Part shown: piece by piece, positions 1 to 6,245 of the stretch
Position numbering within the stretch: the stretch's first letter is position 1
How the letters are laid out: every line of letters begins with the position of its first letter
Assembly: GCA_903893335.1 (NCBI GenBank)
Contig: CAITLX010000302.1
Span: 1-10,558 of the forward strand
DNA length: 10,558 nucleotides
From: an uncultured delta proteobacterium
GTDB taxonomy: Bacteria > Myxococcota_A > Polyangia > Polyangiales > Polyangiaceae
Reading direction: 5' to 3'
The notes under the pieces: model-generated
The model's input: the letters and a program-made list of their open reading frames with translations, nothing else
Told to the model about the DNA's origin: nothing
Databases searched by the model: none
Position numbers and translations under genes: made by a program

Positions 1-10
1 CCGCCCCTCC

Positions 11-55
11 TGATCTTATATAAATTTTTAATTAACCCATCTTAACTAAGCTTCA
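11..55. other. AT-rich patch with clustered short palindromes
   Basis: This stretch is overwhelmingly A and T inside sequence that is otherwise very rich in G and C. It contains the perfect palindromes TTATATAA (16-23), TTAATTAA (28-35) and AAGCTT (48-53). A TATAAA hexamer (19-24) could act as a -10 element for the gene that follows, but a matching -35 would fall before the window begins and cannot be checked. It may be the end of an inserted element, an AT-rich promoter, or the remains of an upstream intergenic region. Only the composition and the palindromes are seen directly; any role is inference. Confidence 0.5.
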
Positions 56-67
56 CCCCACCCCCAG

Positions 68-84
68 CCCTCCCGAAGGGAGGG
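68..84. repeat. Perfect GC-rich hairpin, possible dispersed repeat unit
   Basis: Two seven-base arms, CCCTCCC and GGGAGGG, are separated by the three bases GAA. The hairpin sits in a C-rich then G-rich context (54-87) that looks like the small palindromic repeats scattered between genes in many GC-rich genomes. No T-run follows on either strand, so it does not look like an intrinsic terminator. Its right arm doubles as the best ribosome binding site for the next gene. Confidence 0.5.
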
Positions 85-86
85 AG
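79..86 (+). promoter_or_regulatory. Candidate ribosome binding site for the CTG start at 97
   Basis: The purine-rich GGAGGGAG lies ten bases before an in-frame CTG at 97. The GTG at 151 has no comparable site in front of it. This supports translation starting upstream of the GTG. The same bases form the right arm of the 68-84 hairpin, so access by ribosomes could depend on whether the hairpin is folded. Confidence 0.4.
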
Positions 87-96
87 AAAAGGTGCC

Positions 97-1485
97 CTGG
101 CGGGCGGCCGGCTCATCGTCGCTCCGCTCCTCTTCGCGCTCGCGCTCGGCGTGGGGGCCTGCGCGTCCTCTGGCGCGGGCGACGACGCGGCGCCGCCGGA
201 CGCGTACGACCGCCGCGCGCTCGTGGATGCGCTGAAGGGCGATCTGGCGGCCGAGGGGCTCGTCGTCGACGAGGGGAGCTTCGGCATCTTCCACGTCGAG
301 GACTGCGCCGACCTGCCGTCGTGCTTCGGCAACAACCCCGCGTCTCCCTACGGGCTCGCGTTCGTTCCTCCCGCGCCCGGCGAGGCGCTGGTCGACCTCG
401 GCGCGCCCTTCGTGAAGGCTGGCGCGCGCGCCGTGTGGCGCATGCGCGAGGACGAGGCCGTCGTCACGATCCTGCGCACCCCGCCGGCCGCGCGCTACCT
501 CGGCGTTCGAAGCTACGTGTTCTCGCGCGCCGGTGAGACGCTGTTCGCGAGCCTCGGCGACACGCTCAACGAGCTCGTGCTCGACACCGAGGGGAGCGCG
601 ACCGCGTTCGACGCCGAGGCCGCCGTCATCACCACGGCCGACCGCGCGCTCGACGCGCGCCTGCGCGCGCTGCTCGCGGCCCACGGCGTGGGCGGGATCG
701 CCAACAGCGACGTCGTGCCGCCGTCGGTCGCGCGCCTCGGGCTGGGCGCCGAGGCCGACGCGCTGACCCTGCTCCTGCGCGTCGCGCTGTTCGACGACGG
801 CGCGGCGGGCGATGCCTGGCTCGCGGCCCCACCCGCGCTGGTGCTGCGCGTGCGCCCCGCAGCGGAGCGCCCGATCGACGCTTTCCCTGCCCCCGCGCTG
901 CGCACGCGGGGGACGGGCACGACCGAGGCCGGCCAGGCCGACGCGCTCGCGGCGCTCGAGCAGGCGGCGCGAGCGGCGTTCGCGGACCGCGTCGTCGACG
1001 CCGTCGGCGTGGCCCCGCTCGATCTTCGCGGATGGGCCTGCCTCTCGGGTGGAACCCAGTGCCTGGGCGACAACGCGGACGCCCTCTACACAGCCTCGCT
1101 GCCGATCGTGCTGGGCTCCGCCGATCGATTGGTCGTGCTCGGCGTCGACCACACGCGCGCGGGCAAGGCGACCTACACCAGCCTCGCGGCGTACGACACG
1201 ACGCGCCAGCTCGGCGTCGGAGGGACGAGCGATCGCGACTTCGGCGGCTCGGCCGCGGTCTACCTCCCGGGCGACGCGCGCGCCGACGGGCTGTTCGCCG
1301 TCTCGTTCGCGCGCGATTGCCAGGGAGAGGCGCACTGCTTCACCGTCGGTACGGCGTTCCCGGGCATCGCGCTCGACGCGCCCGTGAGCATCGCCGAGCG
1401 CGCGTACCTCGAGCCCTCCACGCGCACCGGCCCGCTGGGAGCCGAGCTGCTGCGCCCGCGCGTGCTGCGCGTGCGCCCGCGGTAG
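97..1485 (+). CDS. Putative secreted lipoprotein of unknown function
   Basis: The function is not recognised. Read from CTG at 97 the product is 462 residues and begins with a textbook lipoprotein signal: Arg5, a hydrophobic stretch LIVAPLLFALALG, and a lipobox V-G-A-C with Cys22. The only ordinary start codon is GTG at 151, giving 444 residues, but it removes nearly all of that signal. In-frame stop TAA at 43-45 limits the start to 46-151. The mature part has three closely spaced Cys pairs (about residues 70/76, 315/322 and 408/414) that could form disulfides, as expected outside the cytoplasm. A motif CFGNNPASPYG follows the first pair, and RYLGVRSYVFSR lies near residue 135. I see no transmembrane segment beyond the signal and no enzyme motif. 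The gene ends five bases from the stop of the convergent gene. The reading frame is certain; the exact start is not. Confidence 0.75.
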   Translation: MAGGRLIVAPLLFALALGVGACASSGAGDDAAPPDAYDRRALVDALKGDLAAEGLVVDEGSFGIFHVEDCADLPSCFGNNPASPYGLAFVPPAPGEALVDLGAPFVKAGARAVWRMREDEAVVTILRTPPAARYLGVRSYVFSRAGETLFASLGDTLNELVLDTEGSATAFDAEAAVITTADRALDARLRALLAAHGVGGIANSDVVPPSVARLGLGAEADALTLLLRVALFDDGAAGDAWLAAPPALVLRVRPAAERPIDAFPAPALRTRGTGTTEAGQADALAALEQAARAAFADRVVDAVGVAPLDLRGWACLSGGTQCLGDNADALYTASLPIVLGSADRLVVLGVDHTRAGKATYTSLAAYDTTRQLGVGGTSDRDFGGSAAVYLPGDARADGLFAVSFARDCQGEAHCFTVGTAFPGIALDAPVSIAERAYLEPSTRTGPLGAELLRPRVLRVRPR

Positions 1486-1490
1486 CCCTC

Positions 1491-2930
1491 TCACCTCGAG
1501 CGCATCGCGACCAGTCCGCCGATGACGCCGACGTAGGCCGCGCCGTCCGCGCCGAGCGAGATGGGCGCGTAGTAGTTGTCGAGGCCGAAGCCGTCGCCGA
1601 TCCGCGCGCTCCAGCGCGTCTGGCCCGAGGCGAACTCGATCGTGGTGAGGAACCAGCCGTCCGCGGTGCGCGTCCACGAGTAGACGGCGTCGCTGGCGAC
1701 CGAGAGCTTGGAGACGACCGAGGGGGCCGACTCGCTCGACGTCCAGACCGCGTCGCACCCCGACGCGTCGGCGCGGACGTCGATGCGCGTGAAGCCGGGC
1801 GTGGTCGTCGCGGTCCCGAGCACGGAGGCGGGGCTCGCGTAGCCGTAGTTGTTCTCGACCACGAGCGAGCGGTTGCAGCCGATGAGCGAGTTCTCGGTGC
1901 CGCCGAGGCGGTCGCCGAAGACGGGGACCTCGCAGAGCTTGCGCGCACCCGCGCGCTCCTTGCCCCGCGCGTACACGAGCACGTTCATGCGCGGGTCGGC
2001 GTTGTCGGTCACGGCGACCCACCCGTCGCCGAACAGGGTCGGCGTGGTGCCCGAGCCGAAGTTGACCTGCCCCGGCTTGAGGCGCGCGCCGCGATCGTAC
2101 GCCTCGCGCCAGGTGACGGTCGGCGCGCCGCTCGCGTCGACGTCGAGGCGGTAGAGCGCGTGGTCGGTGACGACGAACACGCCGCCGGTCTCGTCCACCG
2201 CGAACGAGTTGCCGATCGCCTCGCCCGCCAGCCGCAGCGTGCGCGCCTGCTTCGAGGCCGGATCGATGAAGCCGACGGCCCCCGCCTCGGTGACGTACCA
2301 GACGCGCCCCGCCCAGTCGGGCAGCGCCGACTCGATGGTGCCGTCGGCGGCCACGAGCGCGCCGGGGCCCGTCGTGAGGTCGAGCGTCTCGACGACGTCG
2401 AACGATCCGGTGCCCGGGTTCGCCGCGAGGCGAAGGATGCGGTCGTCGGCCGTGGCCACGACCACGCGCGAGCGCTCGTCCAGGTAGAAGTAGCCGCCTG
2501 CGCCGAACGTCGTCGCCGAGCTTCCGGTGGGCAATCCGTCGTAGCGCGCGAGCACCGTCAAGGTCGTCGGGTCGAGCATCAGCAGGTGCCGGTCGCCCGC
2601 GATCGCGATGCAGACGGTGAGGATGCGCCCCTCGGCGTCGAAGGTCAGGCTCGCGCACTCGCCGCCGAGCGTGGCCTGCACGACGTCGAGGTCGGGCGAC
2701 GCGGGGCCCGCCCACGCGTACGTGTCGCTCATGTACGTGTCGCCGTGCAGGTTGCTCGTGCCGCTCGGCGCGAGAAACGGGTGCGCCGGGGCCGGACAGG
2801 CCGTCGCGTGGCCTCCGGTCTGCGGTGCGGCGGACGCGGGTTCGAGCGGAGCGGCCTCGGTGCCGGAGCACGCTGCGCCGAGCGCGGCGAAGGCGACGCA
2901 GGGGAGGAGCCGCGAGCGAGGGCCAATCAT
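1491..2930 (-). CDS. Lipoprotein with predicted beta-propeller (PQQ/YncE-like) fold
   Basis: The product is 479 residues from the ATG at 2930. The start is chosen because MIGPRSRLLP followed by CVAFAALGAAC is a lipoprotein signal with Cys21 as the likely acylated residue. A GTG at 2996 is in frame but would place 22 polar residues ahead of the signal. No strong ribosome binding site is visible at either start. After a Pro/Ala-rich linker (22-55) the chain shows repeated units of the type hydrophobic strand, Asp-Gly turn, hydrophobic strand: for example LTFDAEGRILTV, RHLLMLDPTTLTVLARYDG, LVAADGTIESAL and ISLGADGAAYVGVIGGLVAM. This is typical of beta-propellers such as quinoprotein-like or YncE-like proteins. 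A motif GCNRSLVVENNYGY (351-364) stands out. No catalytic residues can be assigned, so it may bind a ligand or a protein at the cell envelope. It is the last of three same-strand genes, 74 bases after the hydrolase. The fold call is by pattern only. Confidence 0.8.
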   Translation of the reverse strand: MIGPRSRLLPCVAFAALGAACSGTEAAPLEPASAAPQTGGHATACPAPAHPFLAPSGTSNLHGDTYMSDTYAWAGPASPDLDVVQATLGGECASLTFDAEGRILTVCIAIAGDRHLLMLDPTTLTVLARYDGLPTGSSATTFGAGGYFYLDERSRVVVATADDRILRLAANPGTGSFDVVETLDLTTGPGALVAADGTIESALPDWAGRVWYVTEAGAVGFIDPASKQARTLRLAGEAIGNSFAVDETGGVFVVTDHALYRLDVDASGAPTVTWREAYDRGARLKPGQVNFGSGTTPTLFGDGWVAVTDNADPRMNVLVYARGKERAGARKLCEVPVFGDRLGGTENSLIGCNRSLVVENNYGYASPASVLGTATTTPGFTRIDVRADASGCDAVWTSSESAPSVVSKLSVASDAVYSWTRTADGWFLTTIEFASGQTRWSARIGDGFGLDNYYAPISLGADGAAYVGVIGGLVAMRSR

Positions 2931-3004
2931 GCGGACAGCGTAGCGGGTGCCGGTGCGCGGCAGAAGCCCGGGCCCGCGGGGCCGCCGAGCCGTCACGCGA
3001 ACGG

Positions 3005-3847
3005 TCAGTTGACGTCGAGCGACGCCGGGCGCGCGGCCGAGGCCCGCACGTCGCGCAGGAACGCGGCGATCTCGGGCCAGAGGCGCGCGGGCGAGATGCG
3101 AAGCTCGGCGATCGACCGGGCCTCGAGCAGCTTCGCGCCGGGGATCTCGGCGGCGAGCACGGCGGCGTCGCTGAGCGCGTGCAGGCGGTCGTAGCCGTGC
3201 CCGATGATGAGCGTCGGCACGCGGATGGCGCGCCGCTGGCGCGAGGCCGGCACGACGGGGCCGACCAGCACGCCGTGCAGCACGGCCTTGATGACCTCGG
3301 GGGGGAGCGAGGCGGTGTTCATGAAGCTCGCGAGCCAGCCGACCGGCGGGCGCGGAATGCGGCGCACGACGCCCGCGAACGCGCGCACGACCGGCGCGGC
3401 GAAGTCGACGGCGGTGATCATCGGGACGAACAGCAGCGCGGCGACCGTCGTCGACTGCTCCATCACGGGCATCTCGATGAACAGCGCGAGGCAGCGCTCG
3501 GGCGCGGTGACGGCGAACTGCAGCGCGGTGATGGCGCCGAGCGACACGCCGCCGATGATGGCGCGATCGATGCCGAGGTGATCGAGGCAGGCGACCGCCT
3601 GCTCGGCGAAGAAGTCGACGCGTAGCTCGCGCGGGTCGAGCGGCTTGTCGCTCTGGCCGTGCCCGAGCAGATCGAGCAGCACGACGCGGTGCCCCTCGCG
3701 CGCGAAGCGCTCGGCGAGGCTGCGGTTGAGCAGCGAGTCGAGCAGGATGCCGTGCATCAGCAGGCAGGGGACGCCCTTCTCGCCGTGGATCTCGTAGGCG
3801 AGCCGGTGTCCGTGCCAGGTGAACGTGCCCGTCGTCGTGGGTAGCAA
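3005..3847 (-). CDS. Alpha/beta-hydrolase fold protein, likely lacking the catalytic His
   Basis: A 280-residue protein of normal length for a single-domain alpha/beta-hydrolase. The oxyanion-hole HG motif is at 32-33 (LLMHGILLDS), LGHGQSD at 61-67, the nucleophile elbow G-V-S-L-G with Ser102, and a plausible acid residue Asp220 in IGHGYDRLH. Where family members carry GH as the third catalytic residue, this protein reads EARSIAELRISP (242-253), so the His is replaced by Arg or Ser. It may be a divergent subfamily using another residue, or a non-hydrolytic member. There is no signal peptide, so it is probably cytoplasmic. The start codon is TTG, the only start before residue 31, with GGAGA ten bases upstream. 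It sits 83 bases downstream of the M48 protease on the same strand. The substrate cannot be predicted. Confidence 0.9.
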   Translation of the reverse strand: MLPTTTGTFTWHGHRLAYEIHGEKGVPCLLMHGILLDSLLNRSLAERFAREGHRVVLLDLLGHGQSDKPLDPRELRVDFFAEQAVACLDHLGIDRAIIGGVSLGAITALQFAVTAPERCLALFIEMPVMEQSTTVAALLFVPMITAVDFAAPVVRAFAGVVRRIPRPPVGWLASFMNTASLPPEVIKAVLHGVLVGPVVPASRQRRAIRVPTLIIGHGYDRLHALSDAAVLAAEIPGAKLLEARSIAELRISPARLWPEIAAFLRDVRASAARPASLDVN

Positions 3848-3930
3848 GGCCAGGGTGTCTCCGGGGTGGTGCTCCTGACTACTACGCCTGCGGCGACGAA
3901 CCGTCGACGCGAGCGTGCGCGAGCGAGTCG

Positions 3931-5844
3931 CTACTTGACCGCCGGCTTGGCCGCCTTGTTGACCGCAGGGGCCTTGGTGGTCGGCGCCGCCGGCTTCGCG
4001 GTCTGCGTCGCCACGGCGGCGGCGGTCGCCGCGGGAGCCACGGCGCGCGCGGCGCCCGAGGTCGACGAGGCGGAGGACGAGGAGGCAGCCGTGAGGCCCA
4101 TGGCGAGCGCGACGACGAGGCCGATGACGAGCACGACGATGCCGCCGGCCTTGCCCCAGAAGCCGGTGTAGCTCGTGACGCTCTCACCGGTGGTGGTGTC
4201 CATCCGCGCGAGATCGACCTGCTGCGAGACGCCGCGGCGGAACCACCCGACGACGCGGATGGGCTGGCCGACGATCTTCGCGACCTTCTTCCAGCCGAAC
4301 CAGAGGTTGCCGAGCGGACCGAAGAGCGACTCGTAGTTGATCATCATGAGGCCGCCGCCGCGGTCCTCGATGGTGAAGTCCTCGTCGACGCGGTTGCCGG
4401 CGTCGGCGCGCCCGATGACGCGCCCCTCGAGCACGACGGGCCGCCCGCGGAGCGGCGACGCGTACGGGTCGCTCATGAGATCGAGCACGGAGGCCGGCGC
4501 CGCGCTCGACAGCGAGCCGAAGCGGTACAGCCCGCGCACCGTGAGGCCGAGGCCGACGCCGAAGAGGATGAGCCCGACCGAGCCCATCGCGACGGCGGGG
4601 AAGTCGGCGAGCGCGCTCACCCCGGCGACGAGCGCGAAGAGAGCGCCGAGCAGCCACGGCGAGAAGTGGATCATGACCTCGAGGCCGAACGACGAGTAGA
4701 GCCGGGCGACGTCGAGCGGCTGGCCGTGGGCGTCCGTCTTCTCGAAGCCGAAGAGCGGGGCGCGCCCCATGCGGACGGCCTGCTCGCCGAGCGCGCGGAT
4801 GCGCTTGCCGGTGAGCGGGTGGGTCGAGCCGAGCTCGCTCACGCTGCCCCACGGGTTGTAGATGTCGAAGAGCATCACCTTCTCGAGGCGGCGCAGCCCC
4901 TCGTGGGTCGCCGAGAGCGGCATGGGAGCGCTGGCCGCCTGCCCCCAGGGCGCGGCCACCGCGCCGGCCGGCTGCATCGCCGGGGTCTGCCCCGCCTGCA
5001 CCATTGCCTGGTAGGCGAAGCCGGTGCCCGCGGCGGCGCGGCCGTCGCTGATCCCCATTGCGCGCGTGCCGCCGAGGAACCGCGCGCGCAGCGGCGAGGG
5101 CTCGACGCGGGTGAGCCCATAGGCGATCTTGACGAGCGCCATCGACAGCGCGTCGGGCTCGCCGACCTCGGCCCCGGCGAACTCGTCGGCGTAGTACTCG
5201 CGGGCGCGCGACAGCAGGAGCAGCAGGTAGGTGCCGACGGTGTAGAAGCCGAGCGCGACGAGCGCGACGGGCAGCCCGGGGCGCGAGTTGCCGCGCCCGC
5301 GGATGTTGCGGGCCACGACGTACACGTTCCACAGCACGTTGAGCAGCGTCGCGGCGATCGTCATCACGATGAAGTCGCGGTGCACGATGTGGCCGAGCTC
5401 GTGGGCGTACACGGCGGCGAGCTCGCGGTCGTCGAGGTACTGGAAGAGCCCGCTCGTGACGACGAGCCGCGCGTTGCCCGCGTGCGAGCCGTAGCAGTAG
5501 GCCTGCGGGGCGCCGTCGTCGATGACGTAGAGGCGCGGGACGGGGACGCCGTTGCGCTGGCAGACGCCGGCGACGAACGAGGCGACCTGCGGCCGCACCT
5601 GCCCGAGCTCGTCGAGGGAGCTCGGCCGCGCCTTGTAGAGGAAGCGCTGGGTGAGATCCATCAGCCAGGGGGAGATGAGCCAGGTGAGGAAGGCCCACGC
5701 GACCGTCAGCGCCACCCCGAGGGCCGTGCCGGCGAGGACGCCGACGTCGCCGGCCGCGATGGCGATCGCGGCGAAGGTCGCGAAGACGAACCCGCTCAGG
5801 AAGCCGAGCGTGAGGAACGAGGCGAAAATCGTGCGACCGCGCAT
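3931..5844 (-). CDS. M48 (HtpX-like) membrane zinc metalloprotease with extra C-terminal domain
   Basis: A 637-residue integral-membrane protease of the M48 family, whose members cut membrane or misfolded proteins at the inner membrane. The zinc-binding HELGH is at 148-152 inside YAHELGHIVHRDF. The third ligand is probably Glu216 in SRAREYYADEFAGA, the form usual in HtpX. The family motif STHPLTGKRI follows at about 340-349. Hydrophobic segments lie near 5-31, 35-58, 158-178, 190-212, 396-412, 417-440 and 567-585. HtpX itself is about 290 residues, so this protein is twice the usual size. It has a low-complexity insert (about 268-312), then a beta-rich domain (about 455-550) containing EGRVIGRAD and VVGWFRRG that resembles GIDE/OB-like domains of some other M48 proteins, a last membrane helix, and an Ala/Pro/Lys-rich tail (587-637). 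The start at 5844 is set by a strong GGAGGT site seven bases upstream; an earlier in-frame start at 5895 is less likely. It is first of three same-strand genes and divergent from the RTX gene. Confidence 0.93.
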   Translation of the reverse strand: MRGRTIFASFLTLGFLSGFVFATFAAIAIAAGDVGVLAGTALGVALTVAWAFLTWLISPWLMDLTQRFLYKARPSSLDELGQVRPQVASFVAGVCQRNGVPVPRLYVIDDGAPQAYCYGSHAGNARLVVTSGLFQYLDDRELAAVYAHELGHIVHRDFIVMTIAATLLNVLWNVYVVARNIRGRGNSRPGLPVALVALGFYTVGTYLLLLLSRAREYYADEFAGAEVGEPDALSMALVKIAYGLTRVEPSPLRARFLGGTRAMGISDGRAAAGTGFAYQAMVQAGQTPAMQPAGAVAAPWGQAASAPMPLSATHEGLRRLEKVMLFDIYNPWGSVSELGSTHPLTGKRIRALGEQAVRMGRAPLFGFEKTDAHGQPLDVARLYSSFGLEVMIHFSPWLLGALFALVAGVSALADFPAVAMGSVGLILFGVGLGLTVRGLYRFGSLSSAAPASVLDLMSDPYASPLRGRPVVLEGRVIGRADAGNRVDEDFTIEDRGGGLMMINYESLFGPLGNLWFGWKKVAKIVGQPIRVVGWFRRGVSQQVDLARMDTTTGESVTSYTGFWGKAGGIVVLVIGLVVALAMGLTAASSSSASSTSGAARAVAPAATAAAVATQTAKPAAPTTKAPAVNKAAKPAVK

Positions 5845-5851
5845 GCGTGCA

Positions 5852-5857
5852 ACCTCC
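5852..5857 (-). promoter_or_regulatory. Ribosome binding site of the M48 protease
   Basis: On the minus strand GGAGGT is followed by seven bases and then ATG at 5844. This is the clearest Shine-Dalgarno match in the window. It decides the start in favour of MRGRTIFASF over the in-frame start 17 codons earlier. Confidence 0.75.
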
Positions 5858-5972
5858 GAACGGGCCCGAGAGTAGGCGGGGCCGGCGCGCCACACAAGCG
5901 GTGCGCCCGGGCGCGGCCGAGGGGGCCCCGGCGCCCGCGTCGCGCGCTCGGCGCGCTCGCGGAGGGCGCGGC

Positions 5973-6010
5973 GAAGTCTGGAATGTGCAATCGGAGCGTC
6001 AGAAGTCTGG
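5973..6010. repeat. Direct repeat pair GAAGTCTGG
   Basis: Two identical nine-base copies start 29 bases apart, close to three helical turns. They lie between the divergent genes. The spacing would suit a regulator binding the same face of the DNA. This is a sequence observation; binding is inference and two short copies could be chance. Confidence 0.35.
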
Positions 6011-6030
6011 CGACGAATGGTTTGCGCCTC

Positions 6031-6048
6031 TCGTCATGGTCTTGACGA
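6031..6048. promoter_or_regulatory. Dyad TCGTCA-N6-TGACGA overlapping a -35-like TTGACG
   Basis: Perfect six-base arms (6031-6036 and 6043-6048) flank a six-base spacer, a layout typical of a dimeric repressor or activator site. The right arm overlaps TTGACG (6042-6047), which matches a sigma-70 -35 box. No good -10 box is seen 16-18 bases further on. It lies about 200 bases before the first RTX start. The stretch 6035-6047 reappears with two changes upstream of the second RTX gene. Confidence 0.35.
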
Positions 6049-6232
6049 ATGAAGAAGTTCGCGCAGTTGGCGCTGGCCGCACACGCGCAAAGCGTCAACG
6101 TTCACCCTGCTCACCAGCAATCATTGCGGGGTGCGATTCCTCTCAAGGAAGCGCCCGCGGACCCGTCCAGGCAAGTTACTCACAGGCCATCTCCAGCGGC
6201 GCAGCTCCTGCGTTGCGGTAGCGGCTACGAAT

Positions 6233-6238
6233 GGAGGG
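6233..6238 (+). promoter_or_regulatory. Ribosome binding site of the first RTX lipoprotein
   Basis: GGAGGG is followed by seven bases and ATG at 6246. It therefore chooses MKRMSVLFPG as the true N-terminus. An in-frame ATG at 6231 overlaps the ribosome site itself and would add five residues (MEGFP) in front of the signal peptide. Confidence 0.7.
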
Positions 6239-6245
6239 TTTTCCA

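Larger units (their letters stand above)
5845..6245. other. Divergent intergenic region between protease and first RTX gene
   Basis: This 401-base region separates two genes transcribed away from each other and must hold promoters for both. The part next to the protease (to about 5970) is extremely GC-rich and shows no motif I can defend. The remainder is clearly lower in GC, which is usual for a regulatory region here. It holds two copies of GAAGTCTGG (5973-5981 and 6002-6010), two copies of GACGAATG (6012-6019 and 6044-6051), and a dyad at 6031-6048. Short open frames cross it, but none has a convincing ribosome site or a recognisable protein, so I treat it as non-coding. Confidence 0.6.

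Noticed and set aside
28..53. PacI and HindIII recognition sequences as a cloning or adapter artefact
   Set aside because: Two such sites can arise by chance in an AT-rich patch. No further vector or adapter sequence is recognisable around them.
68..90. Hairpin as an intrinsic terminator
   Set aside because: The stem is followed by AGAAAA on the plus strand and by C-rich sequence on the minus strand, so there is no T-run downstream in either direction.
46..2871. Open frame of over 900 codons on the minus strand at the left end
   Set aside because: It runs against a lipoprotein gene and out of frame with the propeller gene. The product is dominated by Arg, Ala, Gly and Val. The lack of stops is explained by base composition.
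1032..3194. Plus-strand open frame of 720 codons
   Set aside because: It overlaps three better genes in other frames or strands, and its product is low-complexity Arg/Ala/Val-rich sequence with no ribosome site.
4666..6045. Plus-strand open frame of 459 codons opposite the M48 protease
   Set aside because: It is antisense to a gene with an intact HELGH motif and strong ribosome site; composition is typical of antisense GC-rich DNA.
6042..6070. Complete sigma-70 promoter from TTGACG
   Set aside because: The -35 match is good, but the sequence 16-18 bases later (around CAGTTGG) is not a credible -10 box, so I keep only the element and dyad.
5847..6221. Small protein genes in the divergent intergenic region
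   Set aside because: Frames of 66-124 codons cross it on both strands, but none has a ribosome site, a recognisable motif or composition unlike translated non-coding DNA.
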